DNA of 64,000 nt, taken from positions 1-64,000 of the forward strand of contig DXCO01000037.1 in assembly GCA_019115945.1 (NCBI GenBank), in the 5' to 3' direction. The notes beneath the pieces are model-generated. The model saw only the letters and a program-made list of their open reading frames with translations. It made no database searches and was not told the DNA's origin. Shown here piece after piece: positions 10,458-20,642 of the stretch; the first letter of the stretch is position 1; each line of letters opens with the position of its first letter. Source of the DNA: Candidatus Borkfalkia excrementavium. GTDB taxonomy: Bacteria; Bacillota; Clostridia; Christensenellales; Borkfalkiaceae. The translations under genes and the position numbers were made by a program.

Positions 10458-11261
10458 ATGTTGAAACTTGCGGTGATCGGCAAGGACGTTTCCAAGTCGG
10501 ACAGCGGAAAGATGCACACGTTCGACATGCGCGGGCTCGGCTTTCCCTGTTCTTACGACCTCATTTCCTGTGCGGCGGAAAATTTCGACGCTGCGATCAA
10601 GCGCCTGCTTTCCGAATACGATGCTTTTAACGTGACGATCCCCTATAAACTGGACGTCATTCCCTATCTGAAACGGATCGAGGGAGACGCGAAAGTATTC
10701 GGCGCGGTGAACACCGTCAAAGACGGGATCGGCTACAATACGGACGGGGTCGGCTTTTCGCTCATGCTGGAAAACAACGGGATCGATGTGTCGGGCATGC
10801 GCGTTCTCGTGCTCGGAGCAGGGGGCGCGGGCAGAAGCGTCGTCAAAAAACTGCTCGACGCAGGCGCCGAGGTCTGCGTTTACGACGTCAGGAAAGAAAA
10901 TGCCGAGCGCGTATGCGCCGAGTTTGCGGGCGCGCGCTGCCTTGCGGAACTTACGCCCGAAGAATACGGAATGATCGTCAACGTGACGGGCGTGGGCATG
11001 CACAAGACGGAGGGGATCTCTCCCGTCGGCGCGGAGATGCTCGCAAAGACCCGCATCGCCTGCGATCTGATTTATTATCCCCGCAAGAGCGAATTTCTGC
11101 GCATCGCCGAATCGTTGGGCAAGCGTATCCTGAACGGCGAGGGGATGCTCTATTACCAGGCTTATTATTCCGACTGCATCATACTCGGCAGAGAGCCGGA
11201 CGCGCAGGAGGCGAAAGCGCTCTTTGAAGCGTATTGCAAAGCACAGGAGGAAAACAAATGA
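10458..11261 (+). CDS. aroE: Shikimate dehydrogenase
   Basis: AFNVTIPYK, GAVNTV, YNTDG, VLVLGAGGAGRSVV, GEGMLYYQA. Confidence 0.88.
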   Translation: MLKLAVIGKDVSKSDSGKMHTFDMRGLGFPCSYDLISCAAENFDAAIKRLLSEYDAFNVTIPYKLDVIPYLKRIEGDAKVFGAVNTVKDGIGYNTDGVGFSLMLENNGIDVSGMRVLVLGAGGAGRSVVKKLLDAGAEVCVYDVRKENAERVCAEFAGARCLAELTPEEYGMIVNVTGVGMHKTEGISPVGAEMLAKTRIACDLIYYPRKSEFLRIAESLGKRILNGEGMLYYQAYYSDCIILGREPDAQEAKALFEAYCKAQEENK

Positions 11262-11674
11262 AACTTTTGATCCTTAACGGCGTCAATCTGAACATGACCG
11301 GCAGGCGTGAAAAAGGCGTTTACGGCACCCGCACCCTGGAAGAGATCAACGCGGAGATCGAGGCTTTCTGCAAAGCGCGCGGAGCCGAGTGCGAGTTTTT
11401 CCAGAGCAATCTGGAAGGGGAACTCTGCACAAAGATCCAGCAGACGGATGCGGACGGCATCGTTCTGAACGCGGGTGCGTTCACCCATTACAGTTACGCG
11501 CTGCGCGATGCGATCGCCTCGGTGGATACGCCCGTGGTGGAAGTGCATATGTCCAACGTGCACGCGCGCGAAGAATTCCGCCGCCATTCGGTGATCTCCG
11601 AAGTGTGCCGCGGCAGTGTGGTCGGCTTCGGCAAAAACAGTTATATCCTTGCAGCGGAGAGTTTTCTGTTATGA
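11258..11674 (+). CDS. aroQ: Type II 3-dehydroquinate dehydratase
   Basis: LLILNGVNLNMTGRREKGVYG, FFQSNLEGEL, NAGAFTHYSYALRDAI, EVHMSNVHAREEFR. Confidence 0.95.
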   Translation: MKLLILNGVNLNMTGRREKGVYGTRTLEEINAEIEAFCKARGAECEFFQSNLEGELCTKIQQTDADGIVLNAGAFTHYSYALRDAIASVDTPVVEVHMSNVHAREEFRRHSVISEVCRGSVVGFGKNSYILAAESFLL

Positions 11675-12183
11675 ATATCGTACTTTGCGGAATGATGGGA
11701 TCGGGCAAGACGAGCGTCGGCATCAAAATTTCCGAACTCACGGGCATGCGCTGGTATGATACCGACGATCTGATCACCGAAAAATACGGTAAAATTTCCG
11801 ATATATTCGAGTTTTACGGGGAAGAGCGTTTCCGCGGCTACGAGTCCGAAATCGTCAGGCGCGTCGCCTCAGAGGACGGGTGCGTCATCTCTACGGGCGG
11901 CGGCTGCGTCCTGCGCCCCGAAAACGCCGCGGCGCTCAAAGAATTCGGCAAGATCATCTTTCTCAAAGTGGATATCAACGTCCTGTTTGCCCGCACGGGG
12001 CATACGGGGGACGAACGCCCGCTTCTGAAAAATACGAGTTTTGAAAAAATGAAAGCGCTGCTCGACCAGCGCACGCCCATCTATTCGAGTTGCGCAGACT
12101 TTACGATCGATACCGACGGAAAGAATATAGAGGAGGTCGCCCGCGAGATCTGCGCCGTCTGCGGCGTGAAAACGATCGGATGA
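11671..12183 (+). CDS. aroK: Shikimate kinase
   Basis: GMMGSGKTSVG Walker A, DTDDLI, FRGYESE, STGGGCVL. Confidence 0.93.
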   Translation: MNIVLCGMMGSGKTSVGIKISELTGMRWYDTDDLITEKYGKISDIFEFYGEERFRGYESEIVRRVASEDGCVISTGGGCVLRPENAAALKEFGKIIFLKVDINVLFARTGHTGDERPLLKNTSFEKMKALLDQRTPIYSSCADFTIDTDGKNIEEVAREICAVCGVKTIG

Positions 12184-12893
12184 GCACCGTACTCGTTACG
12201 GGCGGCTCGCGCGGGATAGGCAGGGCGATCTGTCTCGCGTTTGTCCGCGAGGGATACGACGTCGCGTTCACGTATGAAAAGTCGGACGCCGCCGCGGAAG
12301 AGACGGCCCGCCTGATCCGCGCAGAGGGGCGGGAACCGCTCGTGTTCCGCTGCGACTCGCGTGACGAACACGCCGTCGAAAAGACGGTGCGCAGCGTTTT
12401 CGGGCTGGAAGTGCTCGTCAACAATGCGGGCATCGCCCTGTATAAGCAGATCCAGGATACCTCTTTGCAGGAATGGGAGGACGTTTTTTCCGTCAACGCG
12501 GCCGGAGCATTCCTCTTCACGAAAGCGGCGCTTCCCAAATTTTTTGCGCGCGGCGGAGGGTGCGTGGTGAATATTTCCTCCGTTTGGGGAGAGACGGGCG
12601 CTTCCTGCGAAGCCGCCTATTCCGCGTCCAAAGCGGCGCTTATCGGCTTTACGAAGGCGGCCGCAAAGGAACTTGCCCCCGCGGGGATCAGGGTCAACTG
12701 CCTGTCTGTGGGGTTTGCGGATACGGACATGAACGCGCGCCTGTCTCAACAGGAAAAGAGGGACTTTTTGTCCGAAGTGCCGTTGGGCAGGGCGTGTACG
12801 CCCGACGAAGCGGCGCAGGCCGTCCTTTTTCTGGCGAAAAGCAAATATATCACGGGAGAAATTTTGCGCCTGAACGGCGGTCTGTTCGTATAA
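12180..12893 (+). CDS. SDR-family oxidoreductase (FabG-like)
   Basis: VLVTGGSRGIGRAI, NNAGIA, YSASKAALIGFTKAAAKELAPAGIRVN. Confidence 0.9.
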   Translation: MSTVLVTGGSRGIGRAICLAFVREGYDVAFTYEKSDAAAEETARLIRAEGREPLVFRCDSRDEHAVEKTVRSVFGLEVLVNNAGIALYKQIQDTSLQEWEDVFSVNAAGAFLFTKAALPKFFARGGGCVVNISSVWGETGASCEAAYSASKAALIGFTKAAAKELAPAGIRVNCLSVGFADTDMNARLSQQEKRDFLSEVPLGRACTPDEAAQAVLFLAKSKYITGEILRLNGGLFV

Positions 12894-13101
12894 AATTCCG
12901 TTTGGTGCGGGCGGGCCGCATCGGCGGAAACGTACGAACGGCCGCCTTTTTTTTCCGTATGCGGCCTGTTTCGGGGCTGAAAATTGCAGATCGGAACTCT
13001 TTTTTGCAAAGATCGCGGAAAAATTTCGAAAAATATGCGATAAAAAAAGGTTTTTCGGGTTTTTCGTCTAATTTATTAAATGACAAACGAGAATGGGACA
13101 A

Positions 13102-13140
13102 GCCGCCGTGCCCGATGCGGGTACGGGCGGCGCGTTTTTT
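13102..13140 (+). terminator. Intrinsic terminator/attenuator-like hairpin just upstream of the dGTPase start
   Basis: GCCGCCGTGCCCG-ATG-CGGGTACGGGCGGC stem-loop followed by TTTTTT; RBS and ATG (13154) follow within 14 nt. Confidence 0.6.
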
Positions 13141-13153
13141 GCGGGAGGGAGGA

Positions 13154-14191
13154 ATGGAAAGTTACGATTCGGCAAAACGCCGCACTTACGAGATGGAAGC
13201 GCAGTTTCTGTCTCCGTTCGCGCAGCGTTCTGAAAATACCAGGGGCCGCCAGCGCCGCGAAACTCCCTGCGATATGCGCACCGATTTTCAGCGCGACCGC
13301 GACAGGATCATTTACAGCAAGGCCTTCCTTCGGCTGAAAAACAAAACGCAGGTCTTTTTTTCGCCGGAAGGGGATCATTTCCGCACCCGCATGACGCACA
13401 CGATCGACGTTTCGCAGATCGCCCGTTCGATCGCGCGCAGCCTCGCTCTGAACGAAGATCTTGCCGAAGCGATCGCGCTCGGGCACGATCTCGGGCATAC
13501 CCCTTTCGGGCATGCGGGCGAACGTGTCCTGAACAGTCTTTCTCCCTTCGGCTTTGCGCATAACGAGCAGTCCCTGCGCGTGGTGGACGTGCTCGAAAAG
13601 GAGGGGAAGGGGCTCAATCTTACCTTCGAAGTGCGCGACGGCATCGTCAACCATAAAAAGAGCGGCAAGCCCGCCACGTTGGAGGGCAAGGCCGTCTCTC
13701 TGGCGGACCGGATCGCTTACGTCAACCACGACATCGAAGACGCGATCAGGGCGGGGCTCTTGCGGGAAGAGGAACTTCCGAAAGAGGAGATCTCCGTTCT
13801 GGGAGCCTCTTCGCGGGACAGGATCAATACGATGATCAAGTCCATTTATAAAAGCAGCGTCGGGAAAAACACTGTGGAAATGGGGGAGCGCGAGGCGAAA
13901 GCGCTGGAAAATCTGCGTTCGTTTATGTTTGAAAGAGTGTATATCACCGATCTTTCGATGAAAGAGGAAGAGCGCGCGCGCAGGATGCTCTCCGCCATGT
14001 ACGATTATTTCAGTAAAAACAAGGACAGGCTGCCCGATTTTTATCTTGCCCTGTCCGAAAAATATCCGCTCGAACAGGTGTTGTGCGATTATCTTTCTTC
14101 CATGACGGACAAGTACGCGATCGCCGTGTTCGAAAATCTGTTCGTTCCGAGAAGTTGGGCGCTTCGTCAGGAGGATATCGAGGAGAATTGA
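13154..14191 (+). CDS. dGTPase / HD-domain deoxynucleotide triphosphohydrolase
   Basis: RDRDRIIYSKAFLRLKNKTQVFFSPEGDHFRTRMTHTIDVSQIAR, GHDLGHTPFGHAGE HD motif; internal ATG with GGGAGGGAGG RBS. Confidence 0.9.
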   Translation: MESYDSAKRRTYEMEAQFLSPFAQRSENTRGRQRRETPCDMRTDFQRDRDRIIYSKAFLRLKNKTQVFFSPEGDHFRTRMTHTIDVSQIARSIARSLALNEDLAEAIALGHDLGHTPFGHAGERVLNSLSPFGFAHNEQSLRVVDVLEKEGKGLNLTFEVRDGIVNHKKSGKPATLEGKAVSLADRIAYVNHDIEDAIRAGLLREEELPKEEISVLGASSRDRINTMIKSIYKSSVGKNTVEMGEREAKALENLRSFMFERVYITDLSMKEEERARRMLSAMYDYFSKNKDRLPDFYLALSEKYPLEQVLCDYLSSMTDKYAIAVFENLFVPRSWALRQEDIEEN

Positions 14192-14218
14192 AAGGTCTGA
14201 TGCTTCGGAGGCTTTGAG

Positions 14219-15997
14219 GTGAAGGGATTCGATACCGAATTTTTGCAACAACTTAAAAGCAAAATCGACATCGTGGACGTCATTTCGTCCTACGTTTCGC
14301 TGGAAAAGAAGGGCATGAATTATTGGGCGTGCTGTCCTTTTCACCATGAAAAGACCCCTTCCTTTTCCGTCAATTCCGTCGATCAGTATTACCACTGTTT
14401 CGGCTGCGGCGCGAGCGGCGACGCGATCACGTTCGTCAGAAAGATGGAGACCGTCGACTTTATGGACGCGGTCAAAATTCTCGCCGAGCGGGCGAAGATA
14501 CCCCTTCCCGATCTGAATTTCGATTCGGAAAAGACGATCGAACAGAAGAGAAAGCGGGACGCGATCCTGAAAATACTGCGCGCGAGCGCGCGGTTTTATC
14601 TGAACAACCTCAATTCGGGGCATGCGGACGCGCATATCGATTATATTCTTTCGAGAAAACTTTCCTCCTCCACCGTCCGGAAGTTCGGGCTAGGCGCGTC
14701 GCTCGATTTCAAAACGCTGCCGCAGTACCTGCTCGATCAGGGCTTCCGCCGCGAGGATATTTTGGACAGCGGCGCCGTGGTCGAATCGGACAGACATGCC
14801 GGCAGGCTGATCGACGCGCAGGGCGGCAGACTGATTTTTCCCATCATCAACGCGCTGGACGACGTGGTCGCTTTCGGCGGCAGGGTGCTGGAAAAGACGG
14901 ATTTTGCGAAATACAAAAATACGCGCGAGACCTCGGTGTTCAATAAGAGCAAAAATCTTTATAACATCAACCTGCTCAAAAAGCAGAAAAAGGCGACGGG
15001 CCTGAAAAACATCATCATGGTCGAGGGGTATATGGACACGATCTCCCTCTACCAGGCGGGCTTTACCAACGTCGTTGCGAGCATGGGTACCGCTCTGACA
15101 AAAGAGCAGGCGCGGCTCGCCAAGCGCTATGCGGACGAGATCCTGATCAGTTACGACGGGGATTTCGCCGGCCAGAAGGGAGCCATACGCGGGTTGGAAA
15201 TTTTGCGCGACGAGGGCGCTTCGGTGCGCGTGGTGTCTCTGCCCGAAGGGCTCGATCCCGACGATGTGGTCAAAAAATACGGCAACGACGGATACCGGAA
15301 ATGTCTCGATTCCGCCATGCCTCTGACCGATTTCAAACTGGAAGTCGCGGGGCGGGGATACGACCTTTCCAAAACGGAGGAAAGGCGCGCCTATATTGCG
15401 GAGGCGCTCCGCATCATTCGCGAAGAAGAGAGCGTAAGCGTGCGCGAAGACCTTTTGAAAACGTTGCGGGACAAGACGGGCGTTACCTACGAATCGCTCA
15501 AACGCGACCTCGACAATCTTCCCGCCGAAACCCCGCCCGCGCAGGACCGCGAGCCCGTGCGCAGGGAGGATGGCGCCGACCGGAATGTGAAGGCCTGCCG
15601 CTTTATCCTCGCTTCCGTGCTGTTCGGTGCAAAATACGCAAAAAATTTCGATCTTTCGAGTGTTCGTTTTGACAATCCTGTGCATAATACTATTGCGGAT
15701 TATATCGCAGACAGGCGAAAGAGGGAGGAAAAAGTCAGGGCGAGCGATCTTTTTGAAATTTTTGACGAAAAGACGCCGGAACTTTCCGAAATTCTCGATC
15801 TGAGCCTCGGGGACAATCTCGAAGGCGAGCGGGCGGCCCGGTATTTTTCCGACTGCGTTAAGACGCTGGGGCGGCAGAAGATCGAAGAGGAACTGAAAAA
15901 ACTGAGCGCCGAATGCGATGCGCAGACGGATCTTGCCGAAAAAAAGCGCATCACGCGGCGCATTCTTGAACTTACCATTCAACTGAAAAACTTTTGA
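14219..15997 (+). CDS. dnaG: DNA primase (GTG start)
   Basis: [34 protein letters not shown] zinc-binding domain; [12 protein letters not shown]. Confidence 0.95.
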   Translation: MKGFDTEFLQQLKSKIDIVDVISSYVSLEKKGMNYWACCPFHHEKTPSFSVNSVDQYYHCFGCGASGDAITFVRKMETVDFMDAVKILAERAKIPLPDLNFDSEKTIEQKRKRDAILKILRASARFYLNNLNSGHADAHIDYILSRKLSSSTVRKFGLGASLDFKTLPQYLLDQGFRREDILDSGAVVESDRHAGRLIDAQGGRLIFPIINALDDVVAFGGRVLEKTDFAKYKNTRETSVFNKSKNLYNINLLKKQKKATGLKNIIMVEGYMDTISLYQAGFTNVVASMGTALTKEQARLAKRYADEILISYDGDFAGQKGAIRGLEILRDEGASVRVVSLPEGLDPDDVVKKYGNDGYRKCLDSAMPLTDFKLEVAGRGYDLSKTEERRAYIAEALRIIREEESVSVREDLLKTLRDKTGVTYESLKRDLDNLPAETPPAQDREPVRREDGADRNVKACRFILASVLFGAKYAKNFDLSSVRFDNPVHNTIADYIADRRKREEKVRASDLFEIFDEKTPELSEILDLSLGDNLEGERAARYFSDCVKTLGRQKIEEELKKLSAECDAQTDLAEKKRITRRILELTIQLKNF

Positions 15998-16023
15998 CAC
16001 TTGCGGAGGATAAAATTCAATTT

Positions 16024-17079
16024 ATGAGCGTATCGGAACAGAAACTGAACGAAATACTCAAACAGATCATCGGCGAATACCGCCAGAAGGGCAGCATTTC
16101 CACCGACGTTTTGTGCGACATACTCGAAAAGATCGATACCGACCCCGATCAGATCGATTTTATCTATAAATCGATCGGCGAGGCCGGCATTCAGATCGTG
16201 GACGAAGACGAGCGCGATAAAGAACTTTTTGAACAGGCACTGCGCGATATCGGGCTGGACGATCCCGTCAAAATGTATCTGAAAGATATCGGCAAAGTGC
16301 CCCTTCTGTCCGCGGACGAAGAGATCGAACTCGCGCAGAAAATGCAAAACGGCGACGAAGCGGCGAAAAAGCGCCTTTCCGAAGCGAACCTCCGCCTTGT
16401 CGTATCCATCGCAAAGCGCTACGTCGGCAGGGGCATGCTCTTTCTCGACCTCATTCAGGAAGGGAACCTCGGTCTGATGAAGGCAGTGGAAAAATTCGAC
16501 TATCAGAAGGGTTTCAAATTTTCCACGTATGCGACCTGGTGGATCAGGCAGGCGATCACCCGCGCCATCGCCGACCAGGCGCGCACCATCCGCATTCCCG
16601 TGCACATGGTCGAAACGATCAACCGCCTCACGCGCGCTTCGCGCATCCTGTTGCAGCAGTTGGGCAGGGAACCCACGCCCGAAGAGATCGCCGAGGAACT
16701 CAACATGCCCGAAGACCGGGTACGCGAGATCCAGAAGATCGCGCAGGATCCCGTCTCTTTGGAAACGCCGATCGGCGAGGAAGAGGATTCTCATCTGGGC
16801 GACTTCATCGAGGACGACCGCGCCACGACGCCCAGCGATTCGGTCGCGTTTACCATGCTGAAAGAACAGTTGCTGGGCGTTCTCGACACGCTTACCCCGC
16901 GCGAAGAGAAAGTGCTTCGCCTGCGTTACGGCATAGACGACGGCAAGCCCAGAACGCTGGAAGAAGTGGGCAAAGAATTCAACGTCACCCGCGAGCGCAT
17001 CCGCCAGATCGAGGCGAAGGCGCTGCGCAAACTGCGCCATCCCAGCCGCAGCAAAAAACTCAAAGATTTTCTCGATTGA
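16024..17079 (+). CDS. rpoD: RNA polymerase primary sigma factor
   Basis: [77 protein letters not shown]. Confidence 0.96.
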   Translation: MSVSEQKLNEILKQIIGEYRQKGSISTDVLCDILEKIDTDPDQIDFIYKSIGEAGIQIVDEDERDKELFEQALRDIGLDDPVKMYLKDIGKVPLLSADEEIELAQKMQNGDEAAKKRLSEANLRLVVSIAKRYVGRGMLFLDLIQEGNLGLMKAVEKFDYQKGFKFSTYATWWIRQAITRAIADQARTIRIPVHMVETINRLTRASRILLQQLGREPTPEEIAEELNMPEDRVREIQKIAQDPVSLETPIGEEEDSHLGDFIEDDRATTPSDSVAFTMLKEQLLGVLDTLTPREEKVLRLRYGIDDGKPRTLEEVGKEFNVTRERIRQIEAKALRKLRHPSRSKKLKDFLD

Positions 17080-17768
17080 TGAAATTTTCCGAACGCATCG
17101 AAAAGATCGGCAGCGAATGCGACGCATGCGATCTGTTTGCCGATATAGGCTGCGACCACGGTTACAGCACCGCCTATATGCTCGAAAAAGGGCTGTGCCG
17201 CCGCGCGCAGATCTCCGACATCAGCGCGAAGAGCCTTTCCAAAGCGGAAAAACTTCTGAAAAAGTATGTAGACGAAGGAAGGGTCTCCTCCGTCTGCGCC
17301 GCGGGGATGGAAAAGACCGACCCGTCTGCGGATTTTGTGCTGATCGCCGGCATGGGCGGCGAAGAGATCGTACATATCCTTCAGGCCGGATTTTTGCCCC
17401 CCAAACTGCTCTTGCAGCCGATGAAAAATGCGGACAAAGTGCGCGCGTTCCTTCTTGCGGCCGGTTATTCCGTCTTGCAGGATTACACCTTTCTCTGCGG
17501 CGGCAAATTTTACGATCTCATAAAGGCGGAAAAGGGGATTCCCTCGGACTATACGCAGCGCATGCTCGCCTACGGGAGAGACAATCTCAAAGCCCCGACG
17601 GGCGATTTTGTAAAAAAACTCGAACGGGATATAGCCGACTGCGAAAGATGGCTCGCTTCCGCCCGCACGAGGGGGAGGGAGGCGCTTTCGGCGCGGCTTG
17701 CCGATCTGAAGGAGGTTTACGGTGAAGTTACGGCAGATCTATGCGGCGATCGATGCCGCTTATCCTAA
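17079..17768 (+). CDS. trmK: tRNA (adenine22-N1)-methyltransferase
   Basis: FADIGCDHGYSTAYML SAM motif, AGMGGEEIVHIL; location between rpoD and nif3-like gene. Confidence 0.88.
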   Translation: MKFSERIEKIGSECDACDLFADIGCDHGYSTAYMLEKGLCRRAQISDISAKSLSKAEKLLKKYVDEGRVSSVCAAGMEKTDPSADFVLIAGMGGEEIVHILQAGFLPPKLLLQPMKNADKVRAFLLAAGYSVLQDYTFLCGGKFYDLIKAEKGIPSDYTQRMLAYGRDNLKAPTGDFVKKLERDIADCERWLASARTRGREALSARLADLKEVYGEVTADLCGDRCRLS

Positions 17769-18501
17769 AAAACTGAGCGACGAATACGTGTCCGCTTACG
17801 GCGGGCACGATAACAGCGGCATCCTCGTAGACACGGGAGAAGAGGTCTCCCGCGCCCTGTTTTCCCTCGATCTGTCGCTCGGGGCGATCGCCCGTGCGAA
17901 GGAAAGCGGCTGCCGCCTGATCGTTACGCACCATCCCGCCGTGTTTTATCCCGTTTCAAACATTTTGGCGGACGATCCCGTCGGCAAAAGGCTGATCGCC
18001 TGCATCAGGGAGGGGATCAGCGTGATCTCTATGCATCTCAATCTCGACTGCGCGCCGCATGGCATAGACGATTGGCTTTGCCGGGGGCTCGGCGGCAGGC
18101 AGGAGAAAATTTTTGAACCCCTTTCGTCGGGCGGATACGGACGGGTGTGTTCGATCGCACCCTGTTCCCTGGCAGAATTTTCCGAACGGGTAAAGAAGGA
18201 ATTTTGTACTTCGCGGGCGTTGGTCTACGGAACGGAAGGCGAAATTTCGCGCGCGGCGTCCTTCTGCGGCGCGGGCGTGGACGGCAGTGCGATCGCGCAC
18301 GCAAAACAAGAGGGGGCGGACGTGATCCTTTCGTCCGACGTAAAGCACAATCATATCTGCGACATTCTGGAATCCGGGATGAAATTGGTTTCGATCCCGC
18401 ATTATGCGAGCGAAAATTACGGATTCAAAAAAATATATCAGGATCTGAGCGGCAAACTCGGCGTGTCTTCCGAATATTACGAAGATGCGTTCATGCTCTG
18501 A
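17722..18501 (+). CDS. Nif3-like dinuclear metal center hexameric protein (GTG start)
   Basis: CRLIVTHHPAVFYP, ISVISMHLNLD, SDVKHNHICDILESGMKLVSIPHYASE. Confidence 0.9.
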   Translation: MKLRQIYAAIDAAYPKKLSDEYVSAYGGHDNSGILVDTGEEVSRALFSLDLSLGAIARAKESGCRLIVTHHPAVFYPVSNILADDPVGKRLIACIREGISVISMHLNLDCAPHGIDDWLCRGLGGRQEKIFEPLSSGGYGRVCSIAPCSLAEFSERVKKEFCTSRALVYGTEGEISRAASFCGAGVDGSAIAHAKQEGADVILSSDVKHNHICDILESGMKLVSIPHYASENYGFKKIYQDLSGKLGVSSEYYEDAFML

Positions 18502-18517
18502 TCCGAGGAGGAACATA

Positions 18518-19219
18518 ATGATAGACGAACTTTTGAAATATCAGGAAGCGGACGGAAAACTGCGCGCGATCGAACAGGAGATCGCCTCCACCGACGAGCG
18601 CAAAAAATACATGACCGCAAGAAAATTTTTGGAAAAGGCGCCCGAAAAACTTTCCGCATTGGATGCGCGCGCGACGGAGTTCCGTCACCTTTTCGAGCAG
18701 TTGGAGAAAAAATATTCCGAAATCGCGGATACGATCAAAGATTACGAAAATCTGGACGAAATGGTCGACGAACAGGGAGGAGACATAACCTTTTATAAAA
18801 AGAACGCTTCCCAGATCGCGGACAGTCTTAAAAGCCTGAAAGCGGAGATCAACAAACTGGCCGCACAGATCGAAAAGACCGCATCCGAATATGCGGAGGC
18901 GAAAAAGCAGACGATCGCCATGCAGCGCCAGTACAAGGAGTACAAGGAAAAATACGCAAAGATCAAAGAATCGCGCGCGGCGGACGTTGCGGCGGCGGAA
19001 AAAGAACTGAAAGAACTTGCCGCAGCCGTTCCTGCTGAAACCTTAAAAAAATACGAGGCGAAGCGCAAAGAGAAACTTTTCCCCGTCGTCAGCGAGGTCA
19101 GCGGCAACCGCTGCCCGCAGTGCGGCATGGAATTGTCGCTTGCGGAACGCAGCAAACTCGAAAGCGGTTCGTTTATCGAATGCGACAGTTGTCACAGGAT
19201 CCTTTTCAAGCGGAAATGA
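18518..19219 (+). CDS. Coiled-coil zinc-ribbon protein (C4-type)
   Basis: Long coiled coil then CPQCGM...ECDSCHRILFKRK. Confidence 0.75.
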   Translation: MIDELLKYQEADGKLRAIEQEIASTDERKKYMTARKFLEKAPEKLSALDARATEFRHLFEQLEKKYSEIADTIKDYENLDEMVDEQGGDITFYKKNASQIADSLKSLKAEINKLAAQIEKTASEYAEAKKQTIAMQRQYKEYKEKYAKIKESRAADVAAAEKELKELAAAVPAETLKKYEAKRKEKLFPVVSEVSGNRCPQCGMELSLAERSKLESGSFIECDSCHRILFKRK

Positions 19220-19284
19220 TCCCGCGCCGTCGGCGCAAAGGGGTCGCGCGGCCCGTGTCTGCCTTCAAAGGCGGTCCGGAGCAT

Positions 19285-19337
19285 AAAAAAAGACGCGGCA
19301 GCGGAACAAGGTTGGTTCCGCTGCCGCGTCTTTTTTC
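19285..19337. terminator. Bidirectional intrinsic terminator between convergent genes
   Basis: AAAAAAGACGCGGCAGCGGAAC...GTTCCGCTGCCGCGTCTTTTTT. Confidence 0.9.
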
Positions 19338-19602
19338 ATAAAACTTTTGCCTTCACTTCGCGCGTCTTGTAAGCGTTGATGGCAAGCGAAAGTTGGTCGG
19401 GGCAGGAGGTGTTGTTTCTGCACCGTATGCCTTTCAGCGTTTCGGCGACCTCGTCGATATTTTTGCCCTCCACAAGTCTCGCGATGCCCTGCAGGTTGCC
19501 GCTGCATCCGCCTATAAATTTCACGTTGTGGATCTTGTTTTCCCCGTCCACGTCAAACAAGATCTGGCGCGAGCAGGTGCCCTTTGTATTGTAAGTAAAC
19601 AT
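19336..19602 (-). CDS. TSCPD-domain protein
   Basis: FTYNTKGTCSRQILFDVDG...GGCSGNLQGI...CRNNTSCPDQLSLAI. Confidence 0.85.
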   Translation of the reverse strand: MFTYNTKGTCSRQILFDVDGENKIHNVKFIGGCSGNLQGIARLVEGKNIDEVAETLKGIRCRNNTSCPDQLSLAINAYKTREVKAKVL

Positions 19603-19619
19603 GACTTAAACCTCTTTGG

Positions 19620-20144
19620 TCAATCGACCAGATTTTCATAGATCACGGCGTAAACGTCCGCCGCTTTCAGTTCCCATTTTTTGTAAATATTCTGCGCGGT
19701 CTTTCTGTCCGGAACCACAAATTTCAGTTCCAGGATAGGCTGCGCGGGGGCAAGGATGCGCAGAAACACGGTGTACGTTCCGTCTTTGTTTTGGTAATAG
19801 TCTGATTTGCATTCCTGCCTGTTGCGGTAACGCGCGCTGTTGTTTTTCACGAAAACGGAAATTTCTTCGCGCGTGCTTTTGGGGATATTGATATAAAAAT
19901 TCGCAAGGCAACTTCTGCCGTCGGGGGTGATGGTGTAGAGCGTATCGTCGTTCGTCTCGACGGTGCAGATGAATCCGTCTTCCAGAAGTTGGTTTATGAT
20001 CATTACGCAGTCCATATAATTGATCCAGTCGTTGCTGGTGGAACACATATCGATCAGCGTCTTTTCGGACAGTGCGCTCTCCATTTTGTCAAAGACGAAA
20101 AGCAATATTAACTTGTTTATGAAGGTTTCGCCCTGAATCTGCAT
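19620..20144 (-). CDS. DUF4364-family protein
   Basis: Winged-helix-like N-terminus (INKLILLFVFDKM...YMDCVMIINQLLEDGFI...YTITPDGR). Confidence 0.65.
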   Translation of the reverse strand: MQIQGETFINKLILLFVFDKMESALSEKTLIDMCSTSNDWINYMDCVMIINQLLEDGFICTVETNDDTLYTITPDGRSCLANFYINIPKSTREEISVFVKNNSARYRNRQECKSDYYQNKDGTYTVFLRILAPAQPILELKFVVPDRKTAQNIYKKWELKAADVYAVIYENLVD

Positions 20145-20259
20145 GAATGTGTCCCTGCGTAAAAATCTTTAATCCCTTATGTGCGGACAAAAAATCCGCT
20201 TTTTGAAGAAAAGCGGATCGTCTGTCTGCCCGAAGCCGTATTTTGCAGCCGCCTTAAAC

Positions 20260-20484
20260 TCAAGCGAATTTTTTCAAAGCGGCGAGAAGATCGTCGCAGT
20301 TGTCCGAATGGATCTCGACGATCAGCGGTTTGGAAAGGTCGAGGGAGAAAATTCCGAGAATGGATTTTGCGTCCACGACGTATTTATCGCTTTTCAAATC
20401 GATTTCAAACGGGTAATCCTGCACGATTTTAACGAATTCTTTTACGTTTTGTGCCATCTGAAGAGAAATTTTGACCGATTTCAT
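20260..20484 (-). CDS. HPr-like protein without the catalytic His motif
   Basis: MKSVKISLQMAQNVKEFVKIVQDYPFEIDLKSDKYVVDAKSILGIFSLDLSKPLIVEIHSDN: HPr fold pattern with no GxHARP motif; RBS GGAGGTAACTCAAATG. Confidence 0.65.
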   Translation of the reverse strand: MKSVKISLQMAQNVKEFVKIVQDYPFEIDLKSDKYVVDAKSILGIFSLDLSKPLIVEIHSDNCDDLLAALKKFA

Positions 20485-20642
20485 TTGAGTTACCTCCAAA
20501 ATCATTTTCTATATTATACATAAAAAAAAGCGGAAAATCAAGATATTTCCCGAAAATAAGTTAATAAAAAGAAAATTTTGTGCTATAATGATACCCGAGT
20601 TGAAAAACTTATAAATTTTGCACATAAAAAGGAGAACTCCAT

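Noticed and set aside
12473-13153. N-terminal extension of the dGTPase ORF (ORF track start 12473)
   Set aside because: It runs through the SDR gene in another frame and across a terminator-like hairpin; a good RBS/ATG exists at 13154.
13076-14635. 519-aa minus-strand ORF
   Set aside because: Antisense to the dGTPase and dnaG genes, whose motifs are unambiguous.
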